Source: Caulobacter endophyticus
GTDB lineage: Bacteria; Pseudomonadota; Alphaproteobacteria; Caulobacterales; Caulobacteraceae
Assembly: GCF_029543245.1 (NCBI RefSeq)
Contig: NZ_JARQWV010000012.1
Span: forward strand, 62,001 to 126,000
Length of the DNA stretch: 64,000 nucleotides
Direction: 5' to 3'
Position 1 is the stretch's first letter. Every line of letters starts with the position of its first letter. The notes under the pieces are model-generated. The model searched no databases. It was not told the origin of the DNA and was given only the letters and a program-made list of their open reading frames with translations. This document shows positions 1 to 8,745 of this stretch, piece by piece. Position numbers and translations under genes: made by a program.

Positions 1-2
1 AG

Positions 3-1334
3 CCGCGCGGCGTCATCGTCACAGACCTGATCGAACTGCTGCGCCTGGCCGGGCCGGTGGTGCTGTCGCGCCTGGGCATCATGGTCATGGGCCTGACCGA
101 CGCCATCGTCGTGGGTCACTTCTCGGCCCAGCAGTTGGGCTTCCACGCCATGGCCTGGGCGCCGACCTCGGTTTTCGTCACCGTGACGGTGGGCCTGCTG
201 GTCGGGACCCAGGTGATGGGCTCGCGCGCCATCGGCGCCGGGAGGCCGCACGAGGTCGGGGCAGTGCTGCGCCGGGGCGTGGTCTACGCCTTCTGGCTGG
301 GCGTGGCCGGTTCGGCCCTGCTGGCGGTGGCCGCGCCGCCGCTGCTGCACCACGTGGGCATCGAGAAGGCCCTGGCCGACGGCGCGGCCGCGCCGCTGAT
401 CGTGTTCTCGCTGTCGCTGACACCTTATGCCCTCAGCGTGGCCTTGAGCTTCTGGCTCGAGGGCCTGGGGCGTCCGGGCCTGGTGACGGTCAACATGTGG
501 ATCGCCAACATCATCAACCTGGCGGTCAATCTGCTGCTGGTGCCCGGCGTCATGGGCCTGCCGGCGCTCGGCGCGGTGGGGGCGGCCTGGGCCACCTTCG
601 TGGCCCGCACGGCCTTCACCATCATGCTGGCGGTGGTGATCTGGCGGCTGAAGGACGCCCGGGCCATGGGCGTGTTCGACAAGCCGCCGCGAGACCGCGC
701 CGCCGAGAAGCAGCAGCGCCGGGTCGGCTATGGCGCCGGCAGCTCCAACCTGTTCGAGGTCTCGGCCTTCGCCGGCATGAGCCTGGTGGCCGGCTGGCTG
801 GGCGGCCTCAACGTCGCCGCCTGGGCCGTCGTGCTGAACGTGGCCGGCGTGATCTTCATGGTCCCGCTGGGCCTGGCCACGGCCACCGCCGTGCAGGTGG
901 CGAGAGCCCACGGCGCGCGCGACCCGGCGGGGATGAGCCGCGCCGGCTGGATCTCGTTCGGCGTCACAGCCGTTTTCGCCCTGGTCGTGGCCGTGCTGCT
1001 CTATCCGCTGCGCCATCTGGTGGCCGGCGCCTATACCGCCGACCCGGCCGCCATCGCCCTGATCGCGCCCGCCTTGGTGCTGACCTGCCTGTTCCTGGCG
1101 CCCGACGCCGTGCAGGTGGTCTGCGCCCAGGCCTTGCGGGCCCGCGGCGAGGTCTGGATCCCCGCCGGCACCCACATGGTCGCCTACGCCCTGATCATGG
1201 GGCCGCTGGCCTGGTGGCTGGCCCTGCCGATGAAGATGGGCCTCAACGGCATCGTCTGGTCGGTGATCGTCACCAGCTTCGCGGCGGCGGCGATGCTGCT
1301 GGGCCGGTATCGGATGCTGGACAAGCGGGGCTGA
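3..1334 (+). CDS. MATE family efflux transporter (5' end outside window)
   Basis: This is a multidrug/toxin extrusion (MATE) transporter of the inner membrane, which would export drugs or metabolites in exchange for Na+ or H+. The frame is open to the left edge of the window, so the true start lies outside or at the very edge. A GTG at 57 is internal to the typical MATE opening, because the residues before it (LIELLRLAGPVV) already match the family N-terminus. About 443 residues are visible, in two six-helix halves linked by a charged loop near residue 230 (PPRDRAAEKQQRR). The substrate cannot be told from sequence. It is followed directly by a repeat element and convergent with the next gene. 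Confidence 0.88.
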   Translation, partial: PRGVIVTDLIELLRLAGPVVLSRLGIMVMGLTDAIVVGHFSAQQLGFHAMAWAPTSVFVTVTVGLLVGTQVMGSRAIGAGRPHEVGAVLRRGVVYAFWLGVAGSALLAVAAPPLLHHVGIEKALADGAAAPLIVFSLSLTPYALSVALSFWLEGLGRPGLVTVNMWIANIINLAVNLLLVPGVMGLPALGAVGAAWATFVARTAFTIMLAVVIWRLKDARAMGVFDKPPRDRAAEKQQRRVGYGAGSSNLFEVSAFAGMSLVAGWLGGLNVAAWAVVLNVAGVIFMVPLGLATATAVQVARAHGARDPAGMSRAGWISFGVTAVFALVVAVLLYPLRHLVAGAYTADPAAIALIAPALVLTCLFLAPDAVQVVCAQALRARGEVWIPAGTHMVAYALIMGPLAWWLALPMKMGLNGIVWSVIVTSFAAAAMLLGRYRMLDKRG

Positions 1335-1335
1335 T

Positions 1336-1500
1336 CCTTCTCCCCTTGCGGGAGAAGGTGTCGGCGATAGCCGACGGATGAGGGGGCGCTCAGACGCAAA
1401 ACGCCGCGAATGCCGATCGGCTTTCGCGGCGTTTCTGGAGGTGCGACCCCTCACCCGACCTCCTTCGGAGGCCACCCTCTCCCGCAAGGGGAGAGGGGGT
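1336..1500. repeat. Composite palindromic intergenic repeat, copy 1
   Basis: This 165-bp element has inverted outer arms. The left arm starts CCTTCTCCCCTTGCGGGAG and the right arm ends CTCCCGCAAGGGGAGAGGG. A central hairpin at 1399-1434 has a perfect 12-bp stem. The last 60 bp are identical to 52624-52683, the end of copy 2. The element fills the whole space between two convergent genes and could act as a bidirectional terminator. It resembles REP/BIME-type elements, but I cannot assign it to a named family. Confidence 0.85.
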
Positions 1501-2402
1501 CAGATCGAAGCCCCCAGGATCCAGCCTTCCTGGGTCTGCACGTCCTCGACCAGCTCGGCCGGCGCGTCCTTGCTGGGCCCGAACAGGGCGGCCAGCTTGC
1601 CGGCCTCGTCGAGCTTGGCGAAGTGTTCGGCAAGGCCGCGCACCTGGGCCAGGTCCTTGATCTCACCGGGGCCGGGAGCGGCCTTGATCAGCGACGGATA
1701 GACCTCGGCGACCACGGCCTCGACGCCGTCGAGGTCGGCCTCGGTCAGGGCCTTGAAGCCGGTCTCGAACGGCCAGATCCGCACGGCCTCGCCACGGGCG
1801 TCCTTCAGGCGGCGCACGGCCGGGATGCCCATGATCGCCTGGCCGCCGACCGAGCCGTTGTAATAGAGCTTCCAGATCGAGTGCGCGCCTTTCGCCGCCA
1901 CGTCAGCGTGGCGGAACTCGGGCAGGTCATCCGGGCCATGCTCGCGCGTGCGCTTGGGCTGCAGGGTCGTCAGGGCGTCCTTGGGCGGGCAGCCCCAGAA
2001 CGGGAACGGACCGCCGGTCAGGCGGCGATTGATTTCCGAGCCGACGCCGAAGCGGTTGTTGGTGTTGTCGGCCTTGTCCTTGACCATCTTGTTCAGCTGG
2101 TCCCAGACCGCGCGCCAGGGCGTCTGCCCCGGCAGGTTCAGGGCCTGGGAGAAGCCGCGCGGGAAGCCCAGCGGGAAGTCGAAGCCGACCAGAGCGCGCT
2201 CGCCGCGCTTCTTCAGGTCGTCGAGGATGACGGCGAGCTTGGCCTCGGCCTCGTTGCGCGTGGCGGGGTTGTAGCTTTCGAAGGTCAGGCGAAAGCGCAC
2301 GTCGCGCTTGAGCACGCCGATCCAGACGGAGTCGGCCCCGGTGGTCGGTTTGGCCGCCGCGCTCCAGTCGACGATCACATAGGCGCTGAAAAGCCGCGAC
2401 AC
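1500..2402 (-). CDS. DUF429-like hypothetical protein
   Basis: This 300-residue soluble protein has no signal peptide or membrane segment. The N-terminus (YVIVDWSAAAKP) resembles the first strand and acidic residue of RNase H-like folds in the DUF429 family. A second conserved-looking stretch, GFDFPLGFPRGF, sits near residue 75. Similar alphaproteobacterial proteins have, from memory, been labelled as cobalamin or molybdopterin biosynthesis proteins, but nothing here supports such a role. It is convergent with the MATE gene and its stop abuts repeat copy 1. The function is unknown and the fold assignment is an inference from short motifs. Confidence 0.6.
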   Translation of the reverse strand: MSRLFSAYVIVDWSAAAKPTTGADSVWIGVLKRDVRFRLTFESYNPATRNEAEAKLAVILDDLKKRGERALVGFDFPLGFPRGFSQALNLPGQTPWRAVWDQLNKMVKDKADNTNNRFGVGSEINRRLTGGPFPFWGCPPKDALTTLQPKRTREHGPDDLPEFRHADVAAKGAHSIWKLYYNGSVGGQAIMGIPAVRRLKDARGEAVRIWPFETGFKALTEADLDGVEAVVAEVYPSLIKAAPGPGEIKDLAQVRGLAEHFAKLDEAGKLAALFGPSKDAPAELVEDVQTQEGWILGASI

Positions 2403-2520
2403 GGCGGAGGCTCCGTCAAATCCAAACGAAGCGCGCTTCTACTCCCCCAAAGGGCGAGCCGCCAGCCGTTGCGAAGCTTGAGTAGGTGTTTCTGCGCCGC
2501 GCGTATCGACGGCCAATAAA

Positions 2521-2548
2521 AAACCTCGCCCGGTGAGGGGCGAGGTTT
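2521..2548 (-). terminator. Rho-independent terminator of opgH
   Basis: A 10-bp perfect stem (AAACCTCGCC / GGCGAGGTTT) with an 8-nt loop lies 39 bp past the opgH stop codon. On the minus strand it is followed by TTTATT. Confidence 0.8.
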
Positions 2549-2586
2549 CTTCAGCTTCGATGGTCGGGCGTTCAGGGGGCGGGCGT

Positions 2587-4653
2587 TCAGGCCGCGGTCT
2601 GCTCGGCGGTCGCCAGGGCGGGGGTCTTGGCCTTGCCGACGTTCCAGCGGACCGGCGGCTCGCACACCGGACCGAGGGCGGCGCGGACGATGGCCGGCGG
2701 CTGGCGCTCGTCGGGGGTCATGAACAGGCCGTTCGCCTTCAGGGCCAGGCCGGCGGCCTTGCTGGCGCCCAGCATGGTCAGCGGCACGGCCAGGATCAGG
2801 CCGGCCAGGATCGGGGCGGTGGCGGTCAGCAGGTCCGGCGTGAACCAGAACAGGCTGGCCAGGACGATGCCCGTGGCGCTGATCCAGCCCATGGCGGCGC
2901 AGGCTTCCTTGAAGGCTACCTTGTCGGCGTCGCGGCGCTGGGCGCTCCAGCCGCCGACGCGACCGGCCAGGATTTCGACCACGGCGCGGGTCTGGGTGAA
3001 CATCAGCATCGGGGCGACCAGGGCCGAGAGCAGCATCTCGACGCCCAGGCCGGCCATCACGCGGCGACGGCCGCCGAAGCCCTTCAGCTCGTGCTTGCGC
3101 ATGAAGATCAGGGTGGCGCCCAGGATCTTGGGGCCGAACAGCAGCACGAAGGTGATGATCATCGCCCAGGCGGTGGCCTGGATCTCGCGCCAGTCGATCA
3201 GGGCGTGGGCGGCGGCCTGCAGGTCGGCCATCGTGAAGGCGGCCTTCTTAACCTCGGGCATCAGGGCCCGCGAGATGACGCCGGCCGACAGGGCGACGAA
3301 CCAGATCGGCGACAGGGCGTAGCTGAGCACGCCGATGACGAGGTGCAGGCGGCTCATCCAGTGCAGGCCCGGCAGGCCGATCAACGGCACGTGCTGGACG
3401 TTGCCCCGGCACCAGCGGCGATCGCGGGTGGCGAAGTCGAGCAGGTTGGAGGGGCTCTCTTCGTACGAGCCTTCTAGGTAGGGGGCCAGGTGCACGGCCC
3501 AGCCGCCGCGGCGCAGCAGGGCGCTTTCCAGGGCGTCGTGGCTCATCACCTCGCCGCCGAAGGGCTTGGGGCCGTTCAGCGAGGGCAGGCCGCAGGTCTG
3601 GGCGAAGGCCTTGGTGCGGATGATGGCGTTGTGGCCCCAGAACGAGCTTTCCGAACCCGACCACCAGGCCAGGCCCGTCCAGGCCACGCGGCCATAGAGC
3701 TTGGTGGCGAACTGCAGGGTGCGGGCGAAGATCGTCTGGCCGTTGATGATGGTCGGCATGGTCTGGATCAGACCAACACCTGGGTGACGCTCCATGGCGT
3801 CGGCCAGGCGCACCATGGCGTCGCCGGTCATCAGGCTGTCGGCGTCCAGCACCAGCATGTGCTCGTAGTCGCCGCCCCAGCGGGCGACCCAGTCGGCGAC
3901 GTTGCCGGCCTTGCGGCCCGTATTGTCGGCGCGGCGGCGATAGAAGACGTGGCTCGAGGCCTCGCGGCGGAAGCGGGCGAAGCAGGCCTGCTCGGCCAGC
4001 GCCACGGCGGCGTCGCGGGTGTCGGAGATGATGAAGATGTCGAAGGCGCGGCTGGCGCCGGTCTCGGCGATCGAGGCGTCCATGGCCCGCAGGCGGGCGA
4101 ACACCGCCTGGGCGTCCTCGTTGTAGACCGGCATCAGGATCGCCGTGCGGGCGCGCGGCTTGGGCATGGGCTTGGAGCTGTCGATGCCCAGCGGGTCCTT
4201 CGGCGTGCGCAGCAGCACCACGAAGCCGGCGACGGCGGTGACGAACCACAGGGCCAGGGCCAGGAACAGCGGGGCCAGCAGGGTCAGGCAGACCGCTTCC
4301 AGGCGGGTGACGCCGCCGAGGGCCACGGTGTCGAACGTGGCCTTCCAGCCGGCCGCGCCCATGATCGCCGTGGCGATGAAGATCACCCAGCGGCGCATGA
4401 CCGTTTCCGAACCCGGGCTGCGCACGGCGCGCGCCGCGCCCTGCCAGAAGCCCAGCGGCTGCACCGGCATGGCCAGGGGAGCTTCGGTCGGGATCTCGAC
4501 CCGATCGCGCGGGGCGATCACGGTTTCGAAGGCCACCGGGGTGGAGGTGGCCAGGTCGAAGAAGGCGCCGCGTTCGGTCATCGGGTCCGTCTCGGTGATC
4601 CGACCGTGGTCGGACGAAATGCAGAGCTTCGATTTCGCGCCGAACGCCTTCAC
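2587..4653 (-). CDS. opgH: Glucans biosynthesis glucosyltransferase H
   Basis: OpgH (MdoH) is an inner-membrane family-2 glycosyltransferase that polymerises UDP-glucose into the backbone of osmoregulated periplasmic glucans. Visible elements are two N-terminal membrane helices (about 88-150), the GT motif ILMPVYNED (172-180), the metal-binding LDADS (269-273), the EVMSHD motif with a likely catalytic Asp at 373, RRWCRGN (412-418), and C-terminal membrane helices. The GTG start at 4653 is chosen because GGAGG sits six bases upstream; an ATG at 4581 is an alternative. No opgG lies beside it, unlike in enterobacteria. OpgH has been reported as essential for normal envelope growth in C. crescentus. 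Confidence 0.95.
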   Translation of the reverse strand: MKAFGAKSKLCISSDHGRITETDPMTERGAFFDLATSTPVAFETVIAPRDRVEIPTEAPLAMPVQPLGFWQGAARAVRSPGSETVMRRWVIFIATAIMGAAGWKATFDTVALGGVTRLEAVCLTLLAPLFLALALWFVTAVAGFVVLLRTPKDPLGIDSSKPMPKPRARTAILMPVYNEDAQAVFARLRAMDASIAETGASRAFDIFIISDTRDAAVALAEQACFARFRREASSHVFYRRRADNTGRKAGNVADWVARWGGDYEHMLVLDADSLMTGDAMVRLADAMERHPGVGLIQTMPTIINGQTIFARTLQFATKLYGRVAWTGLAWWSGSESSFWGHNAIIRTKAFAQTCGLPSLNGPKPFGGEVMSHDALESALLRRGGWAVHLAPYLEGSYEESPSNLLDFATRDRRWCRGNVQHVPLIGLPGLHWMSRLHLVIGVLSYALSPIWFVALSAGVISRALMPEVKKAAFTMADLQAAAHALIDWREIQATAWAMIITFVLLFGPKILGATLIFMRKHELKGFGGRRRVMAGLGVEMLLSALVAPMLMFTQTRAVVEILAGRVGGWSAQRRDADKVAFKEACAAMGWISATGIVLASLFWFTPDLLTATAPILAGLILAVPLTMLGASKAAGLALKANGLFMTPDERQPPAIVRAALGPVCEPPVRWNVGKAKTPALATAEQTAA

Positions 4654-4756
4654 GGGACGCCTCCGGTCCGCTAGGGATCGGTCGCGTTCAGCAAGGGTCT
4701 GGCGTTGAACGAAGTCCGGCGGACGAAAACCGCCGACGCACCTAGGGTAAAACTTT

Positions 4757-4793
4757 GATCACGAAATCGCTATCGAAAATGTGATCGATTTCG
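4757..4793. promoter_or_regulatory. Nested inverted repeats, candidate operator
   Basis: The gap between divergent opgH and the lipoprotein gene contains GATCAC (4757-4762) paired with GTGATC (4781-4786), and CGAAATCG (4762-4769) paired with CGATTTCG (4786-4793). The surrounding sequence is AT-rich for this genome, which fits a divergent promoter region. The regulator is unknown. Confidence 0.4.
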
Positions 4794-4866
4794 CAGGTGC
4801 GGCGAAAAACCTGTGCAAATGCGCACGACTTGGCCGCCAGAAGGTCGTTGGAGATTGGCTAAGGCG

Positions 4867-5217
4867 ATGAAGTTCAAGGCTGTTTTTGCATTTCTCGCGG
4901 TTTTCGCTTTGGCGGGCTGCGGTCCGGGCGACAAGGGCGAAGGTTCGAAATCGCCTGCCGTTCAGCCCCCGCCGCCGATCTCTACCGCGCCGCAGCATGA
5001 GACTCAGGGCGTGATCTCTATTGTCGACGGGCAGGTCCTCACGCTCGATCACGACGGCGCGAGCGCAGCGCCGCTGCCGGCGGGGCGCACCGTCTTCCAG
5101 GCCTATGGCGACGTGCTGGCCGAAGCGCCCTTGGAGCCGGGCGCCCGCGTGACCTTCAAGTTCCGCAAGGTCGCCGTCGGCGAGGGCTGGGAACTGACGG
5201 AGATGCGGGCGCGGTAA
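4867..5217 (+). CDS. Small lipoprotein, CusF-like or OB-fold domain
   Basis: This predicted lipoprotein has 116 residues from the ATG at 4867. That start is chosen over an upstream in-frame ATG because it places a typical signal (KFKAVFAFLAVFALAGC) directly at the N-terminus, with lipobox LAGC. A Pro-rich linker follows. The C-terminal 70 residues (TQGVISIVDGQVLTLDHDG, then GARVTFKF) look like a small five-stranded barrel of the kind seen in CusF-type periplasmic copper-binding proteins. The Trp and Met ligands of CusF are not evident, so metal binding is only a possibility. It is divergent from opgH. Confidence 0.6.
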   Translation: MKFKAVFAFLAVFALAGCGPGDKGEGSKSPAVQPPPPISTAPQHETQGVISIVDGQVLTLDHDGASAAPLPAGRTVFQAYGDVLAEAPLEPGARVTFKFRKVAVGEGWELTEMRAR

Positions 5218-5219
5218 TT

Positions 5220-5356
5220 AGAGACCCTCTCCCTGTGGGAGAGGTGTCCGCGAAGCGGACGGAGAGGGGAGGGGCTGATGAGCTCCAGCCTCAGCGGCAG
5301 CTGAAAACGGCCCCCCTCCGGCCCTCCGGGCCACCTCCCCCAGAGGGGGAGGATCC
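5220..5356. repeat. Purine-rich palindromic intergenic repeat
   Basis: The element runs from CCCTCTCCCTGTGGGAGAGG to CTCCCCCAGAGGGGGAGGA. It carries the segment CTCCGGCCCTCCGGGCCACC just before its right end. The same segment with one change recurs near 28711. It fills the space between convergent genes and probably doubles as a terminator. Confidence 0.7.
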
Positions 5357-5360
5357 TGTC

Positions 5361-6386
5361 CTACAGCTTCACCAGCATCTTCCCGAGGTTCTCGCCCGAG
5401 AACAGCTTGATGAAGGCCTCGGGCGCGCGATCGACGCCTTCGACCACGGTTTCCTTCCAGGTCAGCTTTCCGGAGTTGATCCAGTCTGCCATGTCGCGAA
5501 CGAAGGCCGGGAACAGGTCGTAGTGGTTGGAGACGATGAAGCCTTCAAGGCGAAGACTCTTGCCCACCGCCTGGATGATATTGGCCGGGCCGGTCGGACG
5601 GCCGGTCTCGTTGTATTGCGAGATCATCCCGCACAGGGCGAAGCGGCCGAACGGCCGGGCCGAGTTCAGCGCCGCCTCCAGGTGCACGCCCCCGACATTC
5701 TCGAAATAGACGTCGATGCCCTTGGGCGCGACCTTGGCCAGTTCGGCGGTCACGTCGGGCGTGGCCTTGTAGTCGATCACGTGGTCGACGCCGATCTCCT
5801 TGAGGAAGGCGACCTTCTCGGGCCCGCCGGCCGAGCCGATGACGGTGTGGCCCTTGATCTTGGCGATCTGGCAGACGACAGAACCGACCGCCCCGGCGGC
5901 GGCCGAGACGAAGACGATGTCGCCTTCCTTCAGGGCGGCCACGCGCAGCAGGCCGGCATAGGCGGTCATGCCGGGCATGCCGGCCACGCCCAGGAAGGCC
6001 TGGGGCGGCATGCCGTGGGTGGACAGCTTCATGATCCCGCCCATCGGCCCGGCGGCGGCCAGGGCCTTGGGATTGGCGTTGTAGGCCTCGCGCCAGCCGA
6101 ACATCGAGCTGACGATGTCGCCGACCTTGAAGTCGGGGTCGTTGGAGGCGGTGACCTCGCCGACCGCGCCGCCCTGCAACGCCTTGCCCAGTTCGAACGG
6201 CGGCACATAGCTCTTCCGGTCAGTCATGCGGCCGCGCATGTAGGGGTCGACTGACATCCAGAGGTTCCTGACCTGGATCTCGCCGTCGCCCGGCGGCGGC
6301 AGCTCGACGCTGGCCAGCTCGAAGTTGTCGGCGGCCGGCACGCCGACGGGGCGGCTCTTGAGGCGGATCTCACGCGACGTGGTCAT
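5361..6386 (-). CDS. NADP-dependent oxidoreductase, CurA/LTB4 dehydrogenase type
   Basis: This is a zinc-independent medium-chain dehydrogenase/reductase of 341 residues, the usual length for the family. It lacks the zinc-site Cys and His cluster. The Rossmann segment VSAAAGAVGSVVCQIAK lies near residue 155. The N-terminus (LKSRPVGVPAADNFELASVELP) and MSVDPYMRGRM match prostaglandin reductase and curcumin reductase relatives, which reduce the C=C bond of enones using NADPH. It is divergent from the Gfo/Idh/MocA gene. The substrate is not deducible. Confidence 0.9.
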   Translation of the reverse strand: MTTSREIRLKSRPVGVPAADNFELASVELPPPGDGEIQVRNLWMSVDPYMRGRMTDRKSYVPPFELGKALQGGAVGEVTASNDPDFKVGDIVSSMFGWREAYNANPKALAAAGPMGGIMKLSTHGMPPQAFLGVAGMPGMTAYAGLLRVAALKEGDIVFVSAAAGAVGSVVCQIAKIKGHTVIGSAGGPEKVAFLKEIGVDHVIDYKATPDVTAELAKVAPKGIDVYFENVGGVHLEAALNSARPFGRFALCGMISQYNETGRPTGPANIIQAVGKSLRLEGFIVSNHYDLFPAFVRDMADWINSGKLTWKETVVEGVDRAPEAFIKLFSGENLGKMLVKL

Positions 6387-6407
6387 GGCGACCTCCCTTT
6401 ATGTTCT

Positions 6408-6417
6408 CGTTCAAACG
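6408..6417. promoter_or_regulatory. CGTTCAAACG element, possible TetR-type half operator
   Basis: CGTT-CA-AACG lies 22 bp upstream of the oxidoreductase start, in the intergenic space before the Gfo/Idh/MocA gene. CGTT/AACG arms around a short spacer are typical of TetR-family operators. No TetR gene is in the window, and the symmetry does not extend outward. Confidence 0.25.
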
Positions 6418-6487
6418 AATGTTTAGCCCTGGCGCAGGCCAGTCGCCAAAGCTTTTCGCGGCAACTCGAAGCGGCTAGAGACGGGCC

Positions 6488-7417
6488 ATGACCCAAGAAG
6501 CGCAAGTCCAAGTTCTCAAGGCTGGTGTCGTCGGCGCCGGTGTGTTCGGCGGCTACCACGCCAAGAAGTATGTCGAGCTGCCGGGCGTCGAGCTCGTGGC
6601 GGTGTTCGACATCGACCTCGCCCGCGCCGAGGCCCTGGCGGGTCCGCTGGGTGCGACGGCCTATGACGACATGGACGCCTTCCTGGCCACGGTCGACGTG
6701 GTCACCGTCGCCACGCCCGCCGTGCACCACGCCAAGGCCGCACTGGCGGCGCTGAAGGCGGGCAAGCCGGTCTATTCCGAAAAGCCGCTGGCGGTGGGGC
6801 CCGAAGACGCCGACGCCCTGATCGCCGCCGCCGCCAAGGCCGGCGTGCCGCTGGCCTGCGGCCACCAGGAGCGGGTGGTGTTCCAGGCCATGGGCCTGCT
6901 GGACATTCCCGAGCAGCCCACGCGCCTGGAGGCGGTGCGTCGCGGCACGCCCTCGGACCGCAACCTCGACGTCTCGGTGGTGCTGGACCTGATGATCCAC
7001 GACATCGATCTCGCCCTGGCGCTGTGCGCCGCCGATCCGGTGGCCGTGGAAGGCGAGGGCGAGGCCGATCGCGGCTACGGCCTGGACTGGGTGAAGGTGG
7101 AAGCCACGTTCGCCAACGGCTTCACCGCCGTGTTCGACAGCTCCCGCGTGGCGCAGGCTCGTGAGCGGACGATGAAGGTCGTCTATCCCTCGGGCGAGGT
7201 CGAGATCGACTTCCTGGCCCGCACCTTCCGCAACACCACGCCGTTCCCGCTGATCGAAGACTTCACCGAGACCCCGGCCGGCAAGGACCCCTTGGGCCAG
7301 AGCGTCGCCGGCTTCCTCAAGGCCGTGCGCGGCGAGGCCCCGCGTCCGGTGGTCACCGGCGAGGAAGCCGCCCGGGCGCTCGACCTGGCGCTGGCGGTCG
7401 AGCACTCGGTGGATTGA
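6488..7417 (+). CDS. Gfo/Idh/MocA family oxidoreductase
   Basis: This is an NAD(P)-dependent sugar or inositol-type dehydrogenase of 309 residues. The nucleotide-binding motif GVVGAGVFGGYHAKKY is at residues 13-28, the family hallmark SEKPLA is near residue 97, and a C-terminal Gfo/Idh/MocA domain contains MIHDIDLAL (candidate catalytic His/Asp). It has no signal peptide, so it is cytoplasmic. It stands alone between a divergent reductase and a convergent MFS gene, so the context does not give its substrate. Confidence 0.9.
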   Translation: MTQEAQVQVLKAGVVGAGVFGGYHAKKYVELPGVELVAVFDIDLARAEALAGPLGATAYDDMDAFLATVDVVTVATPAVHHAKAALAALKAGKPVYSEKPLAVGPEDADALIAAAAKAGVPLACGHQERVVFQAMGLLDIPEQPTRLEAVRRGTPSDRNLDVSVVLDLMIHDIDLALALCAADPVAVEGEGEADRGYGLDWVKVEATFANGFTAVFDSSRVAQARERTMKVVYPSGEVEIDFLARTFRNTTPFPLIEDFTETPAGKDPLGQSVAGFLKAVRGEAPRPVVTGEEAARALDLALAVEHSVD

Positions 7418-7433
7418 GGAAGGGGAGGCGGCC

Positions 7434-8615
7434 TCAGCGCCGCCGCTTCAGGCTAGCCACCTGCAACACGGTGGCGATCGCCGCCAGGCCTGCGCCCATC
7501 AGGGCCACGCTGCTCCAGCCGCCCAGGTTCCAGGCCGCCGCCGCGGCGGCCGAGCCGGCCGCGCCGCCGAGGAACATGCCGCCCATGAACAGGGTGTTGA
7601 GGCGCGCCCGGGCCTCAGGCCGCAGGGCGTAGACCAGGTGCTGGTTCGAGACCAGCGAGCCCTGCACAGCGAAGTCCAGCAGCACCACGCCGACCAGCAT
7701 GCCGACGATCGAGATCCAGGTTCCGAACAGGATCCACGAGGCCAGGGTCAGCACGGCGCCCAGCGCGATGGTCAGGTGCGGGCCGCGCTTGTCGGCGATG
7801 CGCCCGGCCACCGGGGCGGCCAGCACGCCAACCACGCCGACGATCCCGAACAGGCCGGCCACATCCGCGCCCAGCGAGAAGCGCTGCTGCAGTTGCAGGG
7901 CCAGGATGGTCCAGAAGGCGGTGAAGGCGGCGAACAGACTGGCCTGGGTCAGGGCGGCCAGGCGCAGCTCCGGGAACTCGCGCCACAGCTTGCCCAGCGA
8001 GGACAGCAGCTCGGCATAGGAGAGGTCGGTGTCGGGCTTGCTGCGCGGCAGGGCGAGAGCCATCAGCGCCGCGGCGGCCAGGGCGATCGGGGCGCCCAGC
8101 CAGAACATCGCCCGCCAGCCGCCGTGGGTGGCGACGAACCCGGCCAGGGTGCGCGACAGCAGGATGCCGCACAGCAGGCCCGACATCACCGTGCCGACCG
8201 TGGCGCCGCGCTTTTCGGGCGCCGACAGGTGGGCGGCGAAGGGCACGATCTGCTGGGCCACCGTGGCGCCGGCTCCGACCAGAAGCGAGGCCGCCAGCAG
8301 GAGGGCGGTGCTCGGCGCCAGGGCCGCGGCGACCAGGGCGATGGCCAGCACCAGGAACTGGCCGACGATCAGGCTCTTGCGCTCCATGCGGTCGCCCAGC
8401 GGCGTCAGCAGGAACAGGCCGGCGGCATAGCCCAACTGGGTGGCGGTCGGCACGAAGGCCGTCAGCGGGCCGGGCAGGTCGTGCTCGATCAGGCCCAGCA
8501 TCGGCTGGTTGTAATAGATGTTGGCCACGGCCAGGCCCGCGGCGGCGGCCATGGCGAAGGTCAGTCCCCGGCCCAGGGCGGGCGCGGTGTCGGATGAAAG
8601 GGCGGCGGTGCTCAT
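7434..8615 (-). CDS. MFS transporter
   Basis: This is a major facilitator superfamily exporter of 393 residues with twelve predicted membrane helices. The loop motif between helices 2 and 3 reads [11 protein letters not shown], matching the family A motif. The start at 8615 is preferred over an upstream in-frame TTG at 8636 because GGAG lies six bases before it and the protein then opens MSTAALSSD. It is divergent from a LysR gene across about 130 bp containing a candidate operator, which suggests direct regulation by that LysR protein. Confidence 0.88.
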   Translation of the reverse strand: MSTAALSSDTAPALGRGLTFAMAAAAGLAVANIYYNQPMLGLIEHDLPGPLTAFVPTATQLGYAAGLFLLTPLGDRMERKSLIVGQFLVLAIALVAAALAPSTALLLAASLLVGAGATVAQQIVPFAAHLSAPEKRGATVGTVMSGLLCGILLSRTLAGFVATHGGWRAMFWLGAPIALAAAALMALALPRSKPDTDLSYAELLSSLGKLWREFPELRLAALTQASLFAAFTAFWTILALQLQQRFSLGADVAGLFGIVGVVGVLAAPVAGRIADKRGPHLTIALGAVLTLASWILFGTWISIVGMLVGVVLLDFAVQGSLVSNQHLVYALRPEARARLNTLFMGGMFLGGAAGSAAAAAAWNLGGWSSVALMGAGLAAIATVLQVASLKRRR

Positions 8616-8675
8616 GATCGGCTCCAGGCCGCCCAAGGTTTGGGGAGGAGGCGGCGTTCCGTGTCAGTCGCCGAG

Positions 8676-8705
8676 CTATATAGAGCATCCCGCCACTGTT
8701 TATAG
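8676..8705. promoter_or_regulatory. Candidate LysR operator between divergent genes
   Basis: CTATA (8676-8680) and TATAG (8701-8705) form an inverted repeat 20 bp apart. The left half is also part of the perfect octamer CTATATAG. The location between the MFS gene and the LysR gene is where a LysR regulator normally binds. Confidence 0.45.
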
Positions 8706-8745
8706 TATGGCCTTGCGGTAAGCTGGCATAACGGAATTCGATAGA

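Noticed and set aside
497..1381. Long open frame inside the MATE gene in another frame
   Set aside because: Its product is almost all Arg, Gly, Ala and Pro with no domain, typical of an alternative frame in GC-rich coding sequence.
2533..4674. Long plus-strand frames opposite opgH
   Set aside because: They mirror the codon structure of opgH and give low-complexity His/Gln/Gly-rich products with no start signals.
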